From contig NZ_LT629692.1 in assembly GCF_900100885.1 (NCBI RefSeq), positions 3,162,001-3,226,000 of the forward strand: 64,000 nucleotides of DNA. Reading direction: 5' to 3'. Origin of the DNA: Microbacterium pygmaeum (GTDB taxonomy: Bacteria > Actinomycetota > Actinomycetes > Actinomycetales > Microbacteriaceae). Made by a program: the position numbers and the translations under genes. Position 1 is the stretch's first letter, and the number at the start of each line of letters is the position of its first letter. Under the pieces are notes generated by a model. It was not told where the DNA came from. It ran no database searches and worked only from the letters and a program-made list of their open reading frames with translations. Positions 6,843 through 15,586 of this stretch are shown here, one piece after another.

Positions 6843-9800
6843 GTGTCGAGCCAGGTCACGGGCGTCGGGGTTTCGAGCGAAGGGGAGTTCGGAGCCAACG
6901 AATGGCTCGTCGATGAACTCTTCGAGCAATTCAAAGCAGACCGCAACTCGGTCGACAAGGCGTGGTGGCCGATTCTCGAGGCCTACCACCCCGTCAACAC
7001 CGAAGAGGGCGTGAGTCCCGACGCAGCGCCGGCCGATTCCACACCGCCTGCGGCAGCCACGCCGGCTCCCGCGGACGCAGCTTCGGCAGCAGCACCAGCT
7101 CCGGCAGCAGCACCAGCTCCGGCAGCAGCCGCCCCCACAGCTCCCCCGGCCGCAGCCCCGCCGGCAGCGCAGACCTCGGAAGCCGCCGCGCCGAAGGTCG
7201 CGGCATCCGAGCCTCCGACGCTGACCGCGCCGATCCCGGTGATCGGCGCGCAGCCGGTCGCCCGCACGACCACCAAGCCGGCCGCGCCGCAGCCGATCCC
7301 GGCACAGGCGCCGAAGGCTGCGCCCTCGGCCGGCGCTCCCAACCCCGAGGCCGATAAGGTCACCGTCCTCAAGGGCATGACCAAGTCGCTCGCCGCGAAC
7401 ATGGATGCCTCTCTGACGGTGCCCACTGCGACGAGCGTGCGCACGATCCCGGCGAAGCTGATGATCGACAACCGCATCGTCATCAACAACCACATGTCGC
7501 GCACCCGCGGCGGCAAGATCAGCTTCACGCACCTGATCGGGTGGGCGCTGATCCAGGCGCTGAAGGAGTTCCCGAGCCAGAACGTCTTCTACGCCGAGAT
7601 CGACGGCAAGCCGTCGGTCGTCGCCCCCGCCCACATCAACCTGGGCATCGCGATCGACCTGCCCAAGCCCGACGGCACCCGCGCGCTGATGGTGCCCAGC
7701 ATCAAGCGCGCCGACACCCTGACCTTCAGCGAGTACCTCGTCTCCTACGAGGACCTCGTCGTGCGCGCTCGTGCCAACAAGCTGACCGCCGACGACTTCC
7801 AGGGCACCACGATCTCGCTCACCAACCCGGGCGGCATCGGCACCGTGCACTCGGTGCCCCGTCTGATGAAGGGGCAGGGCTGCATCGTCGGCGCCGGCGC
7901 CCTCGAGTACCCGGCCGAGTTCCAGGGCTCCAGCGAGAAGACCCTCAACGAGTTGGCGATCGGCAAGACGATCACCCTCACCAGCACCTATGACCACCGC
8001 GTCATCCAGGGCGCAGGCTCGGGCGAGTTCCTCAAGAAGGTGCACGAGCTGCTCATCGGACAGCGCGGGTTCTACGACGACATCTTCGCGGGCCTGCGCA
8101 TCCCGTACGCGCCCATCCACTGGGCCGCCGACATCAACGTCGACCTCGCCGAGCGCGTGGACAAGCAGGCGCGCGTCCAGGAGCTCATCAACTCGTTCCG
8201 CGTCCGCGGTCACCTGATGGCCGACATCGACCCCCTCGAGTACGTGCAGCGCACGCACCCCGACCTGGAGATCGAGAACCACGGGCTGACCTTCTGGGAC
8301 CTCGACCGCGAGTTCGTCACCGGCGGGTTCGGGGGCAAGCGCACCATGAAGCTGCGCGACATCCTCGGCGTGCTCCGCGACTCGTACTGCCGCACGATCG
8401 GCATCGAGTACATGCACATCCAGGATCCCGAGCAGCGCAAGTGGTTCCAGGAGCACGTCGAGCTGAAGTACCAGAAGCCCGGCCACGACGAGCAGCTGCG
8501 CATCCTCAGCAAGCTGAACGAGGCGGAGGCGTTCGAGACATTCCTGCAGACCAAGTACGTCGGGCAGAAGCGCTTCAGCCTGGAGGGCGGCGAGTCGCTC
8601 ATCCCGCTGCTGGATGAGATCCTGCAGGGCGCGGCCGAGGCCAATCTCGACGGCGCCGCGATCGGCATGGCCCACCGCGGCCGGCTGAACGTGCTCACCA
8701 ACATCGGCGGCAAGACCTACGGCCAGGTGTTCCGCGAGTTCGAGGGCTCGATCGCCATCGGCAGCAAGAGCGGCTCGGGTGACGTCAAGTACCACCTCGG
8801 GACCGAGGGCACCTTCGTCGACGACCGCGGCGAGGAGCTGCCGGTCTACCTCGCGGCCAACCCCTCGCACCTGGAGACCGTCGACGGTGTCCTCGAGGGC
8901 ATCGTGCGCGCCAAGCAGGACCGCAAGCCGATCGGGACGTACTCGTGGCTGCCGATCCTGATCCACGGCGACGCGGCGTTCGCCGGACAGGGCGTGGTCG
9001 TCGAGACGCTCCAGATGTCGCAGCTGCGGGGCTACCGCACCGGCGGCACGATCCACGTGGTCGTCAACAACCAGGTCGGCTTCACGACCGTTCCGGGTGA
9101 TGCGCGCACGTCGGTCTACGCGACCGATGTCGCCAAGACCATCCAGGCGCCGGTCTTCCACGTGAACGGCGATGACCCCGAGGCCGTCGTCCGCGTCTCG
9201 CAGCTCGCGTTCGCGTACCGCGAGCGCTGGCACCGCGACGTCGTCATCGACCTCGTCTGCTACCGCCGGCGCGGGCACAACGAGGGCGATGACCCCTCGA
9301 TGACCCAGCCCCTCATGACCAACCTCATCGAGGCGAAGCGCTCCGTGCGACGCCTGTACGTCGAAGCCCTCGTCGGCCGTGGCGACATCACCGAGGAGGA
9401 GTACGAGCAGGCCAAGCGCGACTTCCAGGATGGTCTCGAGGTCGCGTTCGCGGAGACGCACGCGGCCGAGACGGGCACGACGCCGGTGGTGACGGATGCC
9501 GAGGTCGAACCGGCCGTCGGATCCCCCGAGACCACGGGCGTCTCCCGCGAGGTCGTCCACCTGATCGGCGACGCGTTCGTGAACAAGCCCGAGGGCTTCA
9601 CGGTGCACACGAAGCTGCAGCAGCTGCTCGAGAAGCGCCTCGACATGAGCCGCAACGGCAGCATCGACTGGGCCTTCGCCGAGCTGCTCGCCTTCGGCTC
9701 ACTGCTGGTCGAAGGCACGCCCGTGCGCCTGGCCGGTCAGGACTCCCGGCGCGGCACGTTCGTGCAGCGCCACTCCGTGCTGCACGACCGCGCGAACGGC

Positions 9801-10685
9801 CAGGAGTGGATCCCGCTGGCGAACCTGGGGCAGAACCAGGGACGCTTCTGGGTGTACGACTCGCTCTTGAGCGAATACGCCGCGATGGCGTTCGAGTACG
9901 GCTACTCGTTCGAGCGGCCGGACGCCCTCGTCCTGTGGGAGGCCCAGTTCGGCGACTTCGCCAACGGCGCCCAGTCGGTCATCGACGAGTTCATCTCCTC
10001 GGCCGAGCAGAAGTGGGCGCAGCAGTCCAGCGTCGTGCTTCTGCTCCCCCACGGCTACGAAGGCCAGGGGCCGGACCACTCGTCGGCACGCATGGAGCGC
10101 TACCTGCAGATGTGCGCGCAGGACAACATGATCGTGGCGCGTCCCTCCACGCCCGCGTCGTACTTCCACCTGCTGCGCCGTCAGGCATACGCGCGCCCGC
10201 GCCGCCCGATGATCGTGTTCACGCCCAAGGCCATGCTGCGCCTGCGTGGTGCGACCTCTCCGGTCGACGATTTCCTCACGGGCACCTTCGAGCCCGTGCT
10301 CGATGACGGCCGCAGCCTCGACAAGAGCGCCGTCAAGCGGGTCCTCCTGCACGCCGGCAAGATCCACTGGGACCTGAAGGCCGAGATGGAGAAGAACCCC
10401 ACCGACCAGATCGCCCTGGTCCGGCTGGAGCAGTTCTACCCTGCGCCCATCGAGCAGCTCAACGCGGTGCTGGACAGCTACCCTGATGCCGAGCTGTGCT
10501 TCGTGCAGGACGAGCCGGAGAACCAGGGCGCCTGGCCCTTCATCGCCCTCGAGGTCGTCAAGCACCTGCACGGCCGGACCATCCGCCGCATCTCGCGCTC
10601 CGCGGCCGCCTCGACGGCGACCGGTTCGCCGAAGGTGCACGCCAAGGAGCAGGCCGAGATACTCAAGAAGGCGCTCACCCTCTAG
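6843..10685 (+). CDS. kgd: multifunctional 2-oxoglutarate decarboxylase/dehydrogenase E1-E2
   Basis: A 1280-residue Kgd/OdhA enzyme that feeds 2-oxoglutarate into the TCA cycle using thiamine diphosphate. In order: a short N-terminal helix (NEWLVDELFEQFKADRNSV), an Ala/Pro linker of about 120 residues, an E2 acyltransferase-like domain (about 175-400) ending TYDHRVIQGAGSGEFL near residue 381, then E1 with GMAHRGRLNVLTNI, GDAAFAGQG (about 708), YRRRGHNEGDDPS and FGDFANGAQSVIDEF. There is no lipoyl domain, as expected for this family, which works with another protein's lipoyl arm. I start at GTG 6843 (VSSQVTGVGVSS) because AAAGCAGG lies 9-10 nt upstream. The frame extends 53 codons further with no family resemblance. 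The last 11 bp overlap the convergent permease gene. Confidence 0.93.
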   Translation: MSSQVTGVGVSSEGEFGANEWLVDELFEQFKADRNSVDKAWWPILEAYHPVNTEEGVSPDAAPADSTPPAAATPAPADAASAAAPAPAAAPAPAAAAPTAPPAAAPPAAQTSEAAAPKVAASEPPTLTAPIPVIGAQPVARTTTKPAAPQPIPAQAPKAAPSAGAPNPEADKVTVLKGMTKSLAANMDASLTVPTATSVRTIPAKLMIDNRIVINNHMSRTRGGKISFTHLIGWALIQALKEFPSQNVFYAEIDGKPSVVAPAHINLGIAIDLPKPDGTRALMVPSIKRADTLTFSEYLVSYEDLVVRARANKLTADDFQGTTISLTNPGGIGTVHSVPRLMKGQGCIVGAGALEYPAEFQGSSEKTLNELAIGKTITLTSTYDHRVIQGAGSGEFLKKVHELLIGQRGFYDDIFAGLRIPYAPIHWAADINVDLAERVDKQARVQELINSFRVRGHLMADIDPLEYVQRTHPDLEIENHGLTFWDLDREFVTGGFGGKRTMKLRDILGVLRDSYCRTIGIEYMHIQDPEQRKWFQEHVELKYQKPGHDEQLRILSKLNEAEAFETFLQTKYVGQKRFSLEGGESLIPLLDEILQGAAEANLDGAAIGMAHRGRLNVLTNIGGKTYGQVFREFEGSIAIGSKSGSGDVKYHLGTEGTFVDDRGEELPVYLAANPSHLETVDGVLEGIVRAKQDRKPIGTYSWLPILIHGDAAFAGQGVVVETLQMSQLRGYRTGGTIHVVVNNQVGFTTVPGDARTSVYATDVAKTIQAPVFHVNGDDPEAVVRVSQLAFAYRERWHRDVVIDLVCYRRRGHNEGDDPSMTQPLMTNLIEAKRSVRRLYVEALVGRGDITEEEYEQAKRDFQDGLEVAFAETHAAETGTTPVVTDAEVEPAVGSPETTGVSREVVHLIGDAFVNKPEGFTVHTKLQQLLEKRLDMSRNGSIDWAFAELLAFGSLLVEGTPVRLAGQDSRRGTFVQRHSVLHDRANGQEWIPLANLGQNQGRFWVYDSLLSEYAAMAFEYGYSFERPDALVLWEAQFGDFANGAQSVIDEFISSAEQKWAQQSSVVLLLPHGYEGQGPDHSSARMERYLQMCAQDNMIVARPSTPASYFHLLRRQAYARPRRPMIVFTPKAMLRLRGATSPVDDFLTGTFEPVLDDGRSLDKSAVKRVLLHAGKIHWDLKAEMEKNPTDQIALVRLEQFYPAPIEQLNAVLDSYPDAELCFVQDEPENQGAWPFIALEVVKHLHGRTIRRISRSAAASTATGSPKVHAKEQAEILKKALTL
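7084..7130 (+). repeat. 18-bp in-frame repeat in the kgd linker
   Basis: CGGCAGCAGCACCAGCTC is repeated at 7084-7101 and 7102-7119 with a partial third copy, encoding an Ala/Pro ladder. Because the unit is a multiple of three it can change linker length without shifting frame. Confidence 0.7.
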
Positions 10686-11979
10686 ATCGCGCGCGCCGCA
10701 TCCGCCAACGCCGCCATCCGGTCACCCCGACCGCGATGGCGGCGAGGATCAGGCTCGGCAGCAGGTTGCTTCCTGCCAGGATCAGCAGACCCGCCGAGAG
10801 CACGGCGGCCACGATCGCCATCCACCAGCCAGTCGTCCGTCGTGGCAGGATCATCACCGCCGCGAGCATGCCCGCGGCGTAGATCGCGACCATGTTGCTG
10901 GTATGGATGAGGATGAACGGTTGCAGGTCGAAGTCCGTCCACACCATGAAGGCGAAGTAGACCAGGATCACCGCGAGCGTGAGCAGCAGCGCGCGTCGCG
11001 GCACCGTCCCCGGGTCCGCGCCCCGCTGGAACCACCGCGGCAGATCGCCGTTGCGGCCCAGAGACGCACCGAGCTTCCCGAACGCCGCGAGGTAGGCGTT
11101 CAGGACGCCGAGCGACACGATGCCGGCGACGATCGCCACGGCGACCGGGCCGATCCCCGGCGCGACCGCCGAGGCGAGGGTCAGCAGCGGCACCGCGTCG
11201 TCTCCGGCGGTCGCGCCGACGACCCCGACGGTCGCGATCTGGAGCAGCTGGTAGGACGCGCCGGTGAGCACGAGCGCGATCGCCGTCGCGATCGGGATGA
11301 CGCGGCGCGGTTCGCGAAACTCCCCCGAGATGTGCGTCCCCACCTCCCACCCCGCGAAGGCCCAGACGAACAGCAGCACCGCGGTGCCGACACCGCCCCA
11401 GCCGGAGGGCAGGAACGGCGTGAAGTTCTCGGTTCGCACCGCGGGCAGGGCGAACGCCACGACCCCGACGACGACGGCCAGCAGCAGCCCGGTCAGCACG
11501 AACTGCACCCACCCGGCGATGCGGACGCCGAACAGATTGGCGGTCAGCCCGAGCGCGAGGATGGTCAGGGCGAGGATCGGGATGCCGGCCCGGGCGATCC
11601 CGGCCACGGCGGCGATGTACTCGGCGCCCAGGACGGCCACCACCGGGCCGCCGGCGCAGACGCCGAAGAAGAACCAGTACCCGGTCATGCGCGACGCGGT
11701 CGGCCCGAGCGCACGCCGCACGTAACTGGCCACGCCGCCGGGGTCGGGGTATCGGGCCGCGAGCGCACCGAACGTGCCCGCGAGCGGAATCGAGAGCACC
11801 AGGACGATCAGGACCGAGACGATCGAGGCGGGTCCGGCGGCCTCGGCGGCGATCCCCGGGAGCACCAGGAGTCCGGTCCCCAGGACCGCGGCGATGTACA
11901 GGGCGGTGCCCTGCACGACCCCGATCGTTCCACGGTGTCCGTCGGTCTCCGCGGCGACCGCCTCGGCGTTGATGCTCAC
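10675..11979 (-). CDS. APC-superfamily amino acid permease
   Basis: A 434-residue integral membrane transporter with about 12 hydrophobic segments. The N-terminal GTIGVVQGTALYIAAVLGTG then LLVLPGIAAEAAGP is the unwound first helix typical of APC permeases (GTGxLxLP). FVWAFAGWEVGTHISGEFRE matches the helix-6 region (FxGxE/xxxxxxE) and RRVIPIATAIAL follows. The substrate cannot be told from sequence. I start at GTG 11979 (VSINAEAVAAETDGHRG). The open frame continues upstream to 12468, but that part is low-complexity and lies opposite the eis gene. The stop overlaps the kgd end by 11 bp. Confidence 0.8.
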   Translation of the reverse strand: MSINAEAVAAETDGHRGTIGVVQGTALYIAAVLGTGLLVLPGIAAEAAGPASIVSVLIVLVLSIPLAGTFGALAARYPDPGGVASYVRRALGPTASRMTGYWFFFGVCAGGPVVAVLGAEYIAAVAGIARAGIPILALTILALGLTANLFGVRIAGWVQFVLTGLLLAVVVGVVAFALPAVRTENFTPFLPSGWGGVGTAVLLFVWAFAGWEVGTHISGEFREPRRVIPIATAIALVLTGASYQLLQIATVGVVGATAGDDAVPLLTLASAVAPGIGPVAVAIVAGIVSLGVLNAYLAAFGKLGASLGRNGDLPRWFQRGADPGTVPRRALLLTLAVILVYFAFMVWTDFDLQPFILIHTSNMVAIYAAGMLAAVMILPRRTTGWWMAIVAAVLSAGLLILAGSNLLPSLILAAIAVGVTGWRRWRMRRARSRG

Positions 11980-12080
11980 GGTGGCAGTCTGCCCACCGGC
12001 GATGACATCCGCGCCCGCTGCGACGGCCAGATGCCGTCGGGCAACTGCCAGCGCCGACAGCGCCGACAGCGACGACAGCG

Positions 12081-13382
12081 TCAGTACCAGAGGCTGAGGA
12101 ACGGGGTGTCGGCCGACGCGAAGCTCCGCTCGAGCACGCGCAGCGCCGAAGCGGATGCCTGCACGCGGCCGGCGGCGGCGAGCGTCGACACCCGCACGCC
12201 CCCCAGCACGATCGCGCTGAGATCCTGCACGCTGAGCGTGACCTCGGGCGCGGCGTCCGCCACCGGCGCCACCTCTGCGGCGCCGTCGGATCCGACCTCG
12301 AGCCGCCAGCTCCCGTCGGCGAACCCCAGCGGGTCGGTGACCCGCAGGACGAGGGACGCGGGCGCGGAGTACTCGCGCGCCGCGAGCACCGCCGGCACAT
12401 CGAGGATCCGCAGCCAGCCGTGTTCGCGGGTGGTCACCGTCGCGCCGCGCTGATCGGCGATCATCCACCGCAGCGGCTCGTCGGTCGACCGCAGCGGCGC
12501 GTGCACCGTCGCGATCAGGTCGTGCTCGAGCGCGAAGCGCCAGAGCGCACGATAGGCGTCGGGCCCGTCGGCGACGAGCAGCGAGACGGTGAGCTCGCCT
12601 CGCGTGAAGTCGTGCTCGCCCTCCTTGATCGAGTACGCCATCACGCCGCGCACCGTCCCGTCGTCATCGGAGTGGATCACACCGCGGATCTTGCGCTGCT
12701 CTCCGCCGGGCGCGAGGCCCGCGATCCGCCGCCACAGGCCGGTCCAGCCGGCGACGTCGCCGGGGTTGGCCGACCGCACCCGCTCGTGCACGGCCGCGAG
12801 CTCGGCCAGGAGGCGCTCTCGATCCACCGCGTCCAGCCGGCCCGACCCGGACGGACCGATCCAGCGCGCACGGCGGGTGTCGATCGACCAGTCGGTGGAG
12901 TACACCGCCGGAGCGAAGCCGAACCGCCCGTAGATCGTCGCCTCGGTGACGGTCAGGCCGGCGATGGCGTAGCCGGCGGCGGACGCTGTGCGCAGCTCGC
13001 CCTCGAGCATCGCCGTGGCGATGCCCCGGCGGCGCCGGGTCGGCGACACCGTGACGCCGCTGATCGCCCACATCGGGATCGTGCGGCGCCCCGGGAGGCT
13101 CAGCGGCGTCTCCCACGAGTCGATGGTCGCGACCGGCACTGCAGGGTCGGCCGCTCGCGGGTCGTAGACGCCGGTCAGGCGCCGATCGATGACGCGCTCG
13201 CGCGACCCTTCCACCTGCTCGTCGGTCGGATCCTCATCGAGGAAGCCTCGAGCGATGGCCCGGATGAACGGGACGAACTCCGCGCTCCCGACCTCCACGC
13301 CGCGGTACTCGAGCCCGCTGGCGGCGAGGCTCTCCCGCGAGGTCGCATCGAGCGGGAGGGTGATCCAGGAATGCGTCGACAT
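12081..13382 (-). CDS. eis: Eis-type GNAT N-acetyltransferase
   Basis: A 433-residue protein of the enhanced intracellular survival family: an N-terminal GNAT domain, a second degenerate GNAT domain and an SCP2-like C-terminal domain. The acetyl-CoA loop is ISGVTVSPTRRRRGIATAML at about 110-130. The conserved Tyr general acid sits in EATIYGRFGFAPA. The chain ends at a C-terminal aromatic (FLSLWY), as in Eis where the terminal carboxylate takes part in catalysis. Known Eis enzymes multi-acetylate aminoglycosides or lysines; the natural substrate here is unknown. The ATG at 13382 overlaps the glpD stop (TGATG) with GGAG just upstream, so it is translated with glpD. Confidence 0.85.
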   Translation of the reverse strand: MSTHSWITLPLDATSRESLAASGLEYRGVEVGSAEFVPFIRAIARGFLDEDPTDEQVEGSRERVIDRRLTGVYDPRAADPAVPVATIDSWETPLSLPGRRTIPMWAISGVTVSPTRRRRGIATAMLEGELRTASAAGYAIAGLTVTEATIYGRFGFAPAVYSTDWSIDTRRARWIGPSGSGRLDAVDRERLLAELAAVHERVRSANPGDVAGWTGLWRRIAGLAPGGEQRKIRGVIHSDDDGTVRGVMAYSIKEGEHDFTRGELTVSLLVADGPDAYRALWRFALEHDLIATVHAPLRSTDEPLRWMIADQRGATVTTREHGWLRILDVPAVLAAREYSAPASLVLRVTDPLGFADGSWRLEVGSDGAAEVAPVADAAPEVTLSVQDLSAIVLGGVRVSTLAAAGRVQASASALRVLERSFASADTPFLSLWY

Positions 13383-14947
13383 CACTCCAGGCTAGCGACC
13401 GGTCCGGACTCGCCGAAGGCGGATGCTGCGGCCTCCACCGACTCGGCACGGTCGGCGTCCACGAGGCCCAGACGGGTGCGCCGGTCCAGCAGATCGCCGA
13501 CGGTGAGCGCGCCCTCCACGAGCACTCCCCACCGCAGCTCCTGCGCTGTGACGCCCCTCGCGGCCCTCATCCCTCCCGGAAGGGCTGCGACGAACGGCGC
13601 CTCGGCGCCGTACCGCCGCACGTATCGAGGCGAGGCGGGGATCTCCGCGATCCGATGCCGGGGCCATGCACCCACCAGCGGCAGCGTACGGGTGGAGCTC
13701 GGAGGGATGCCGGGACCGAGGCGTCGACGCACGGCTTCATCCACTCCGTCCTGGGCCATCCGCCGGTAGGTCGTCAGCTTGCCGCCGACCACCGTCAGCA
13801 CGCCGGTGGCTGACTCGAGGATCGCATGCCGGCGGGACACGTCGCTCGTGGCATCCTGCGCGCCTCCCGCGTCCGTCAGCAGCGGCCGCAGGCCCGCGAA
13901 CGTCGCGAGGACGTCGGCCTGCCGGAGAGGTTCGGCGAGGACCGTGTTCATCGTCGCCAGGAGCATGTCGATCTCGGCATCCGTGGCGTAAGGAACGTCG
14001 GGGATGGCTCCGTCCGCCGGCACGTCGGTCAGGCCGATGTAGGTGCGCCCGTGCATCGACGGGACGGTGAAGACGAAGCGACTCGTGGAGCCTTCCACCG
14101 GCACCGTGAGCGACACATCGGAGCCGCCGAGCCGGTCGGTGTCGACCACGAGGTGCGTGCCGCGGCTCGGGCGCAGGTGGACGTCCGCAGCGAGATCGCT
14201 CGCCCAGACGCCGGTGGCGTTGAGGACGACCCTCGAGCGGACGGCGAGGGTCTCGCCGGTCAGCGTGTCGCGCAGCGTGGCCGCGTCGCCGGCGAGGTCG
14301 AGGGCCTCCACCCGGGTCAGGATCGACGCGCCGTATCCCGCCGCCGTGCGGGCGATCGCGATGACCAGGCGCGCATCGTCGATCAGCTGCCCGTCCCAGC
14401 CGCGCAGACCCCCGCGCAGCGATTCGGTGCGGACGGCCGGGACGAACTGTCTCGTCGTGGCGGAGCCGATCGCACTCGGTGCGGACAGGACGGCGTCGGG
14501 CGTCCCGACGAATCTGCGCAAGCCATCGCCGAGCCCGTATCCCAGCCCGACATATGCCCCTCGTGCCATGTGTCCTGGAGCGTACAGCGGCATGACCTGC
14601 GCGAGGGGGCGGGTGAGGTGCGGAGCGATTCTCGTGAGCAGCAGATGGCGCTCGGCGGCGCTCTCGTGGGCGATGGCGAACTGGCCGGATGCGAGGTAGC
14701 GCAGGCCGCCGTGAGCCAGCTTCGAGCTCCACCTGCTCGTGCCGAATGCGAGGTCGTGACGCTCCACCAGGACGGTGCGGAGTCCCCGGGCCGCGGCATC
14801 CAGCGCGATGCCCGCGCCGGTCACTCCGCCGCCGACCACGAGCAGGTCGATGTCGGGTCGGTCGCCGAGTGCGGCGAGATCCCGGCTGCGGCGGGCGGCC
14901 GACAGCGCGGATGAGCAGGGCGTCCGCCCGACGATCGTCACGGTCAT
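13382..14947 (-). CDS. glpD: glycerol-3-phosphate dehydrogenase/oxidase (FAD)
   Basis: A 521-residue FAD enzyme oxidising sn-glycerol 3-phosphate to dihydroxyacetone phosphate at the membrane. The dinucleotide-binding motif is DIDLLVVGGGVTGAGIALDA at about 30-50, followed by VLVERHDLAFGTSRWSSKL and HGGLRYL, the GlpD signature. FVFTVPSMHGRTYIGLTD and VVGGKLTTYRRMA lie in the second half. The start ATG 14947 overlaps the tetR stop (ATGA), so the regulator, glpD and eis form one coupled operon. GlpD next to an AGPS-like flavoenzyme and a lipid kinase points to glycerolipid rather than simple glycerol catabolism; no glycerol kinase is nearby. Confidence 0.9.
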   Translation of the reverse strand: MTVTIVGRTPCSSALSAARRSRDLAALGDRPDIDLLVVGGGVTGAGIALDAAARGLRTVLVERHDLAFGTSRWSSKLAHGGLRYLASGQFAIAHESAAERHLLLTRIAPHLTRPLAQVMPLYAPGHMARGAYVGLGYGLGDGLRRFVGTPDAVLSAPSAIGSATTRQFVPAVRTESLRGGLRGWDGQLIDDARLVIAIARTAAGYGASILTRVEALDLAGDAATLRDTLTGETLAVRSRVVLNATGVWASDLAADVHLRPSRGTHLVVDTDRLGGSDVSLTVPVEGSTSRFVFTVPSMHGRTYIGLTDVPADGAIPDVPYATDAEIDMLLATMNTVLAEPLRQADVLATFAGLRPLLTDAGGAQDATSDVSRRHAILESATGVLTVVGGKLTTYRRMAQDGVDEAVRRRLGPGIPPSSTRTLPLVGAWPRHRIAEIPASPRYVRRYGAEAPFVAALPGGMRAARGVTAQELRWGVLVEGALTVGDLLDRRTRLGLVDADRAESVEAAASAFGESGPVASLE

Positions 14948-15552
14948 GAAGGATCCGGACGCAGGTAGCCGGACAGCGCCGAGCCGAGCTCGTCCGCCCA
15001 GTCGGAATCGTCCAGCCACTCGTCCACGAGCGGTGCGGACACCACGGCGGACTGCGTGATCAGCAGCAGCATCGCCGCGAGGCGCGTGGGCTCGCCGGGC
15101 CGGACGAAGCCCGCGCTCTGCCCTCCGGCGACCAGCCGGGCGAGCTCGGCGTGCACGACGTACTGGCTCGTGCCGAGCCGGTCCAGGAGATATCGCGACA
15201 GCAGTTCGGGATCGGTGTCGCGCAGCCGCACGATCAGCGGCATACGACGGATGCGGTCGGCGGTGCCGACCAGTGTTGCGGCCAGCTCCGTCAGCGACCG
15301 GGGCGCGGCGGTCTCGGCGGGCAGGGCGGCGACCAGTTCGCGGGTCACGAGCGCGGCGAAGACGGCCTGCGCATCCGGCCAGTAGCGGTACAGGGTCTGA
15401 CGGGCGATGCCACACCGCCGCGCGATGTCGGAGATGCTCGTGCGGCGGATGCCGTGCGCCAGCACTTCCGCGAACGCTGCGTCGAGGATGGCATGCGCGG
15501 TGTCGGTCAGCGGAGGCGCCGGAACAGACGCGGAACGAGCGGATTCCGTCAT
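14944..15552 (-). CDS. TetR-family regulator of the glpD/AGPS locus
   Basis: A 202-residue regulator. The N-terminal helix-turn-helix is ILDAAFAEVLAHGIRRTSIS, DIARRCGIARQTLYRYW, about residues 22-58, and the rest is a helical ligand domain. It is first in the operon with glpD and eis and diverges from the AGPS-like gene with only 34 bp between start codons. That gap contains an inverted repeat between two overlapping promoters, so it most likely represses both directions. The ligand is unknown; an acyl or lipid intermediate would fit the context but is a guess. Confidence 0.87.
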   Translation of the reverse strand: MTESARSASVPAPPLTDTAHAILDAAFAEVLAHGIRRTSISDIARRCGIARQTLYRYWPDAQAVFAALVTRELVAALPAETAAPRSLTELAATLVGTADRIRRMPLIVRLRDTDPELLSRYLLDRLGTSQYVVHAELARLVAGGQSAGFVRPGEPTRLAAMLLLITQSAVVSAPLVDEWLDDSDWADELGSALSGYLRPDPS

Positions 15553-15582
15553 GTGACAACCATACAGAATGTGTCATACTGT
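15553..15582. promoter_or_regulatory. divergent promoters and TetR operator
   Basis: TGACA (15554-15558) and TGTCA (15572-15576) form an inverted repeat with a 13-nt spacer. On the minus strand TATGGT (15564 to 15559) is exactly 6 nt before the tetR ATG. On the plus strand CATACT (15575-15580; or TACTGT shifted by 2) is 6 nt before the ATG at 15587, with GTGACA 16 nt upstream as a -35. Both transcripts would be leaderless and a bound TetR would cover both -10 elements. Confidence 0.55.
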
Positions 15583-15586
15583 CGCC

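Noticed and set aside
6558..9608. 1016-codon open frame antisense to kgd
   Set aside because: Shadow of kgd third-position GC; low-complexity valine/aspartate/leucine product with no family features.
11980..12468. 163-codon N-terminal extension of the amino acid permease
   Set aside because: Arg/Ala-rich sequence opposite eis with no resemblance to APC permeases; the GTG at 11979 gives the normal family start.
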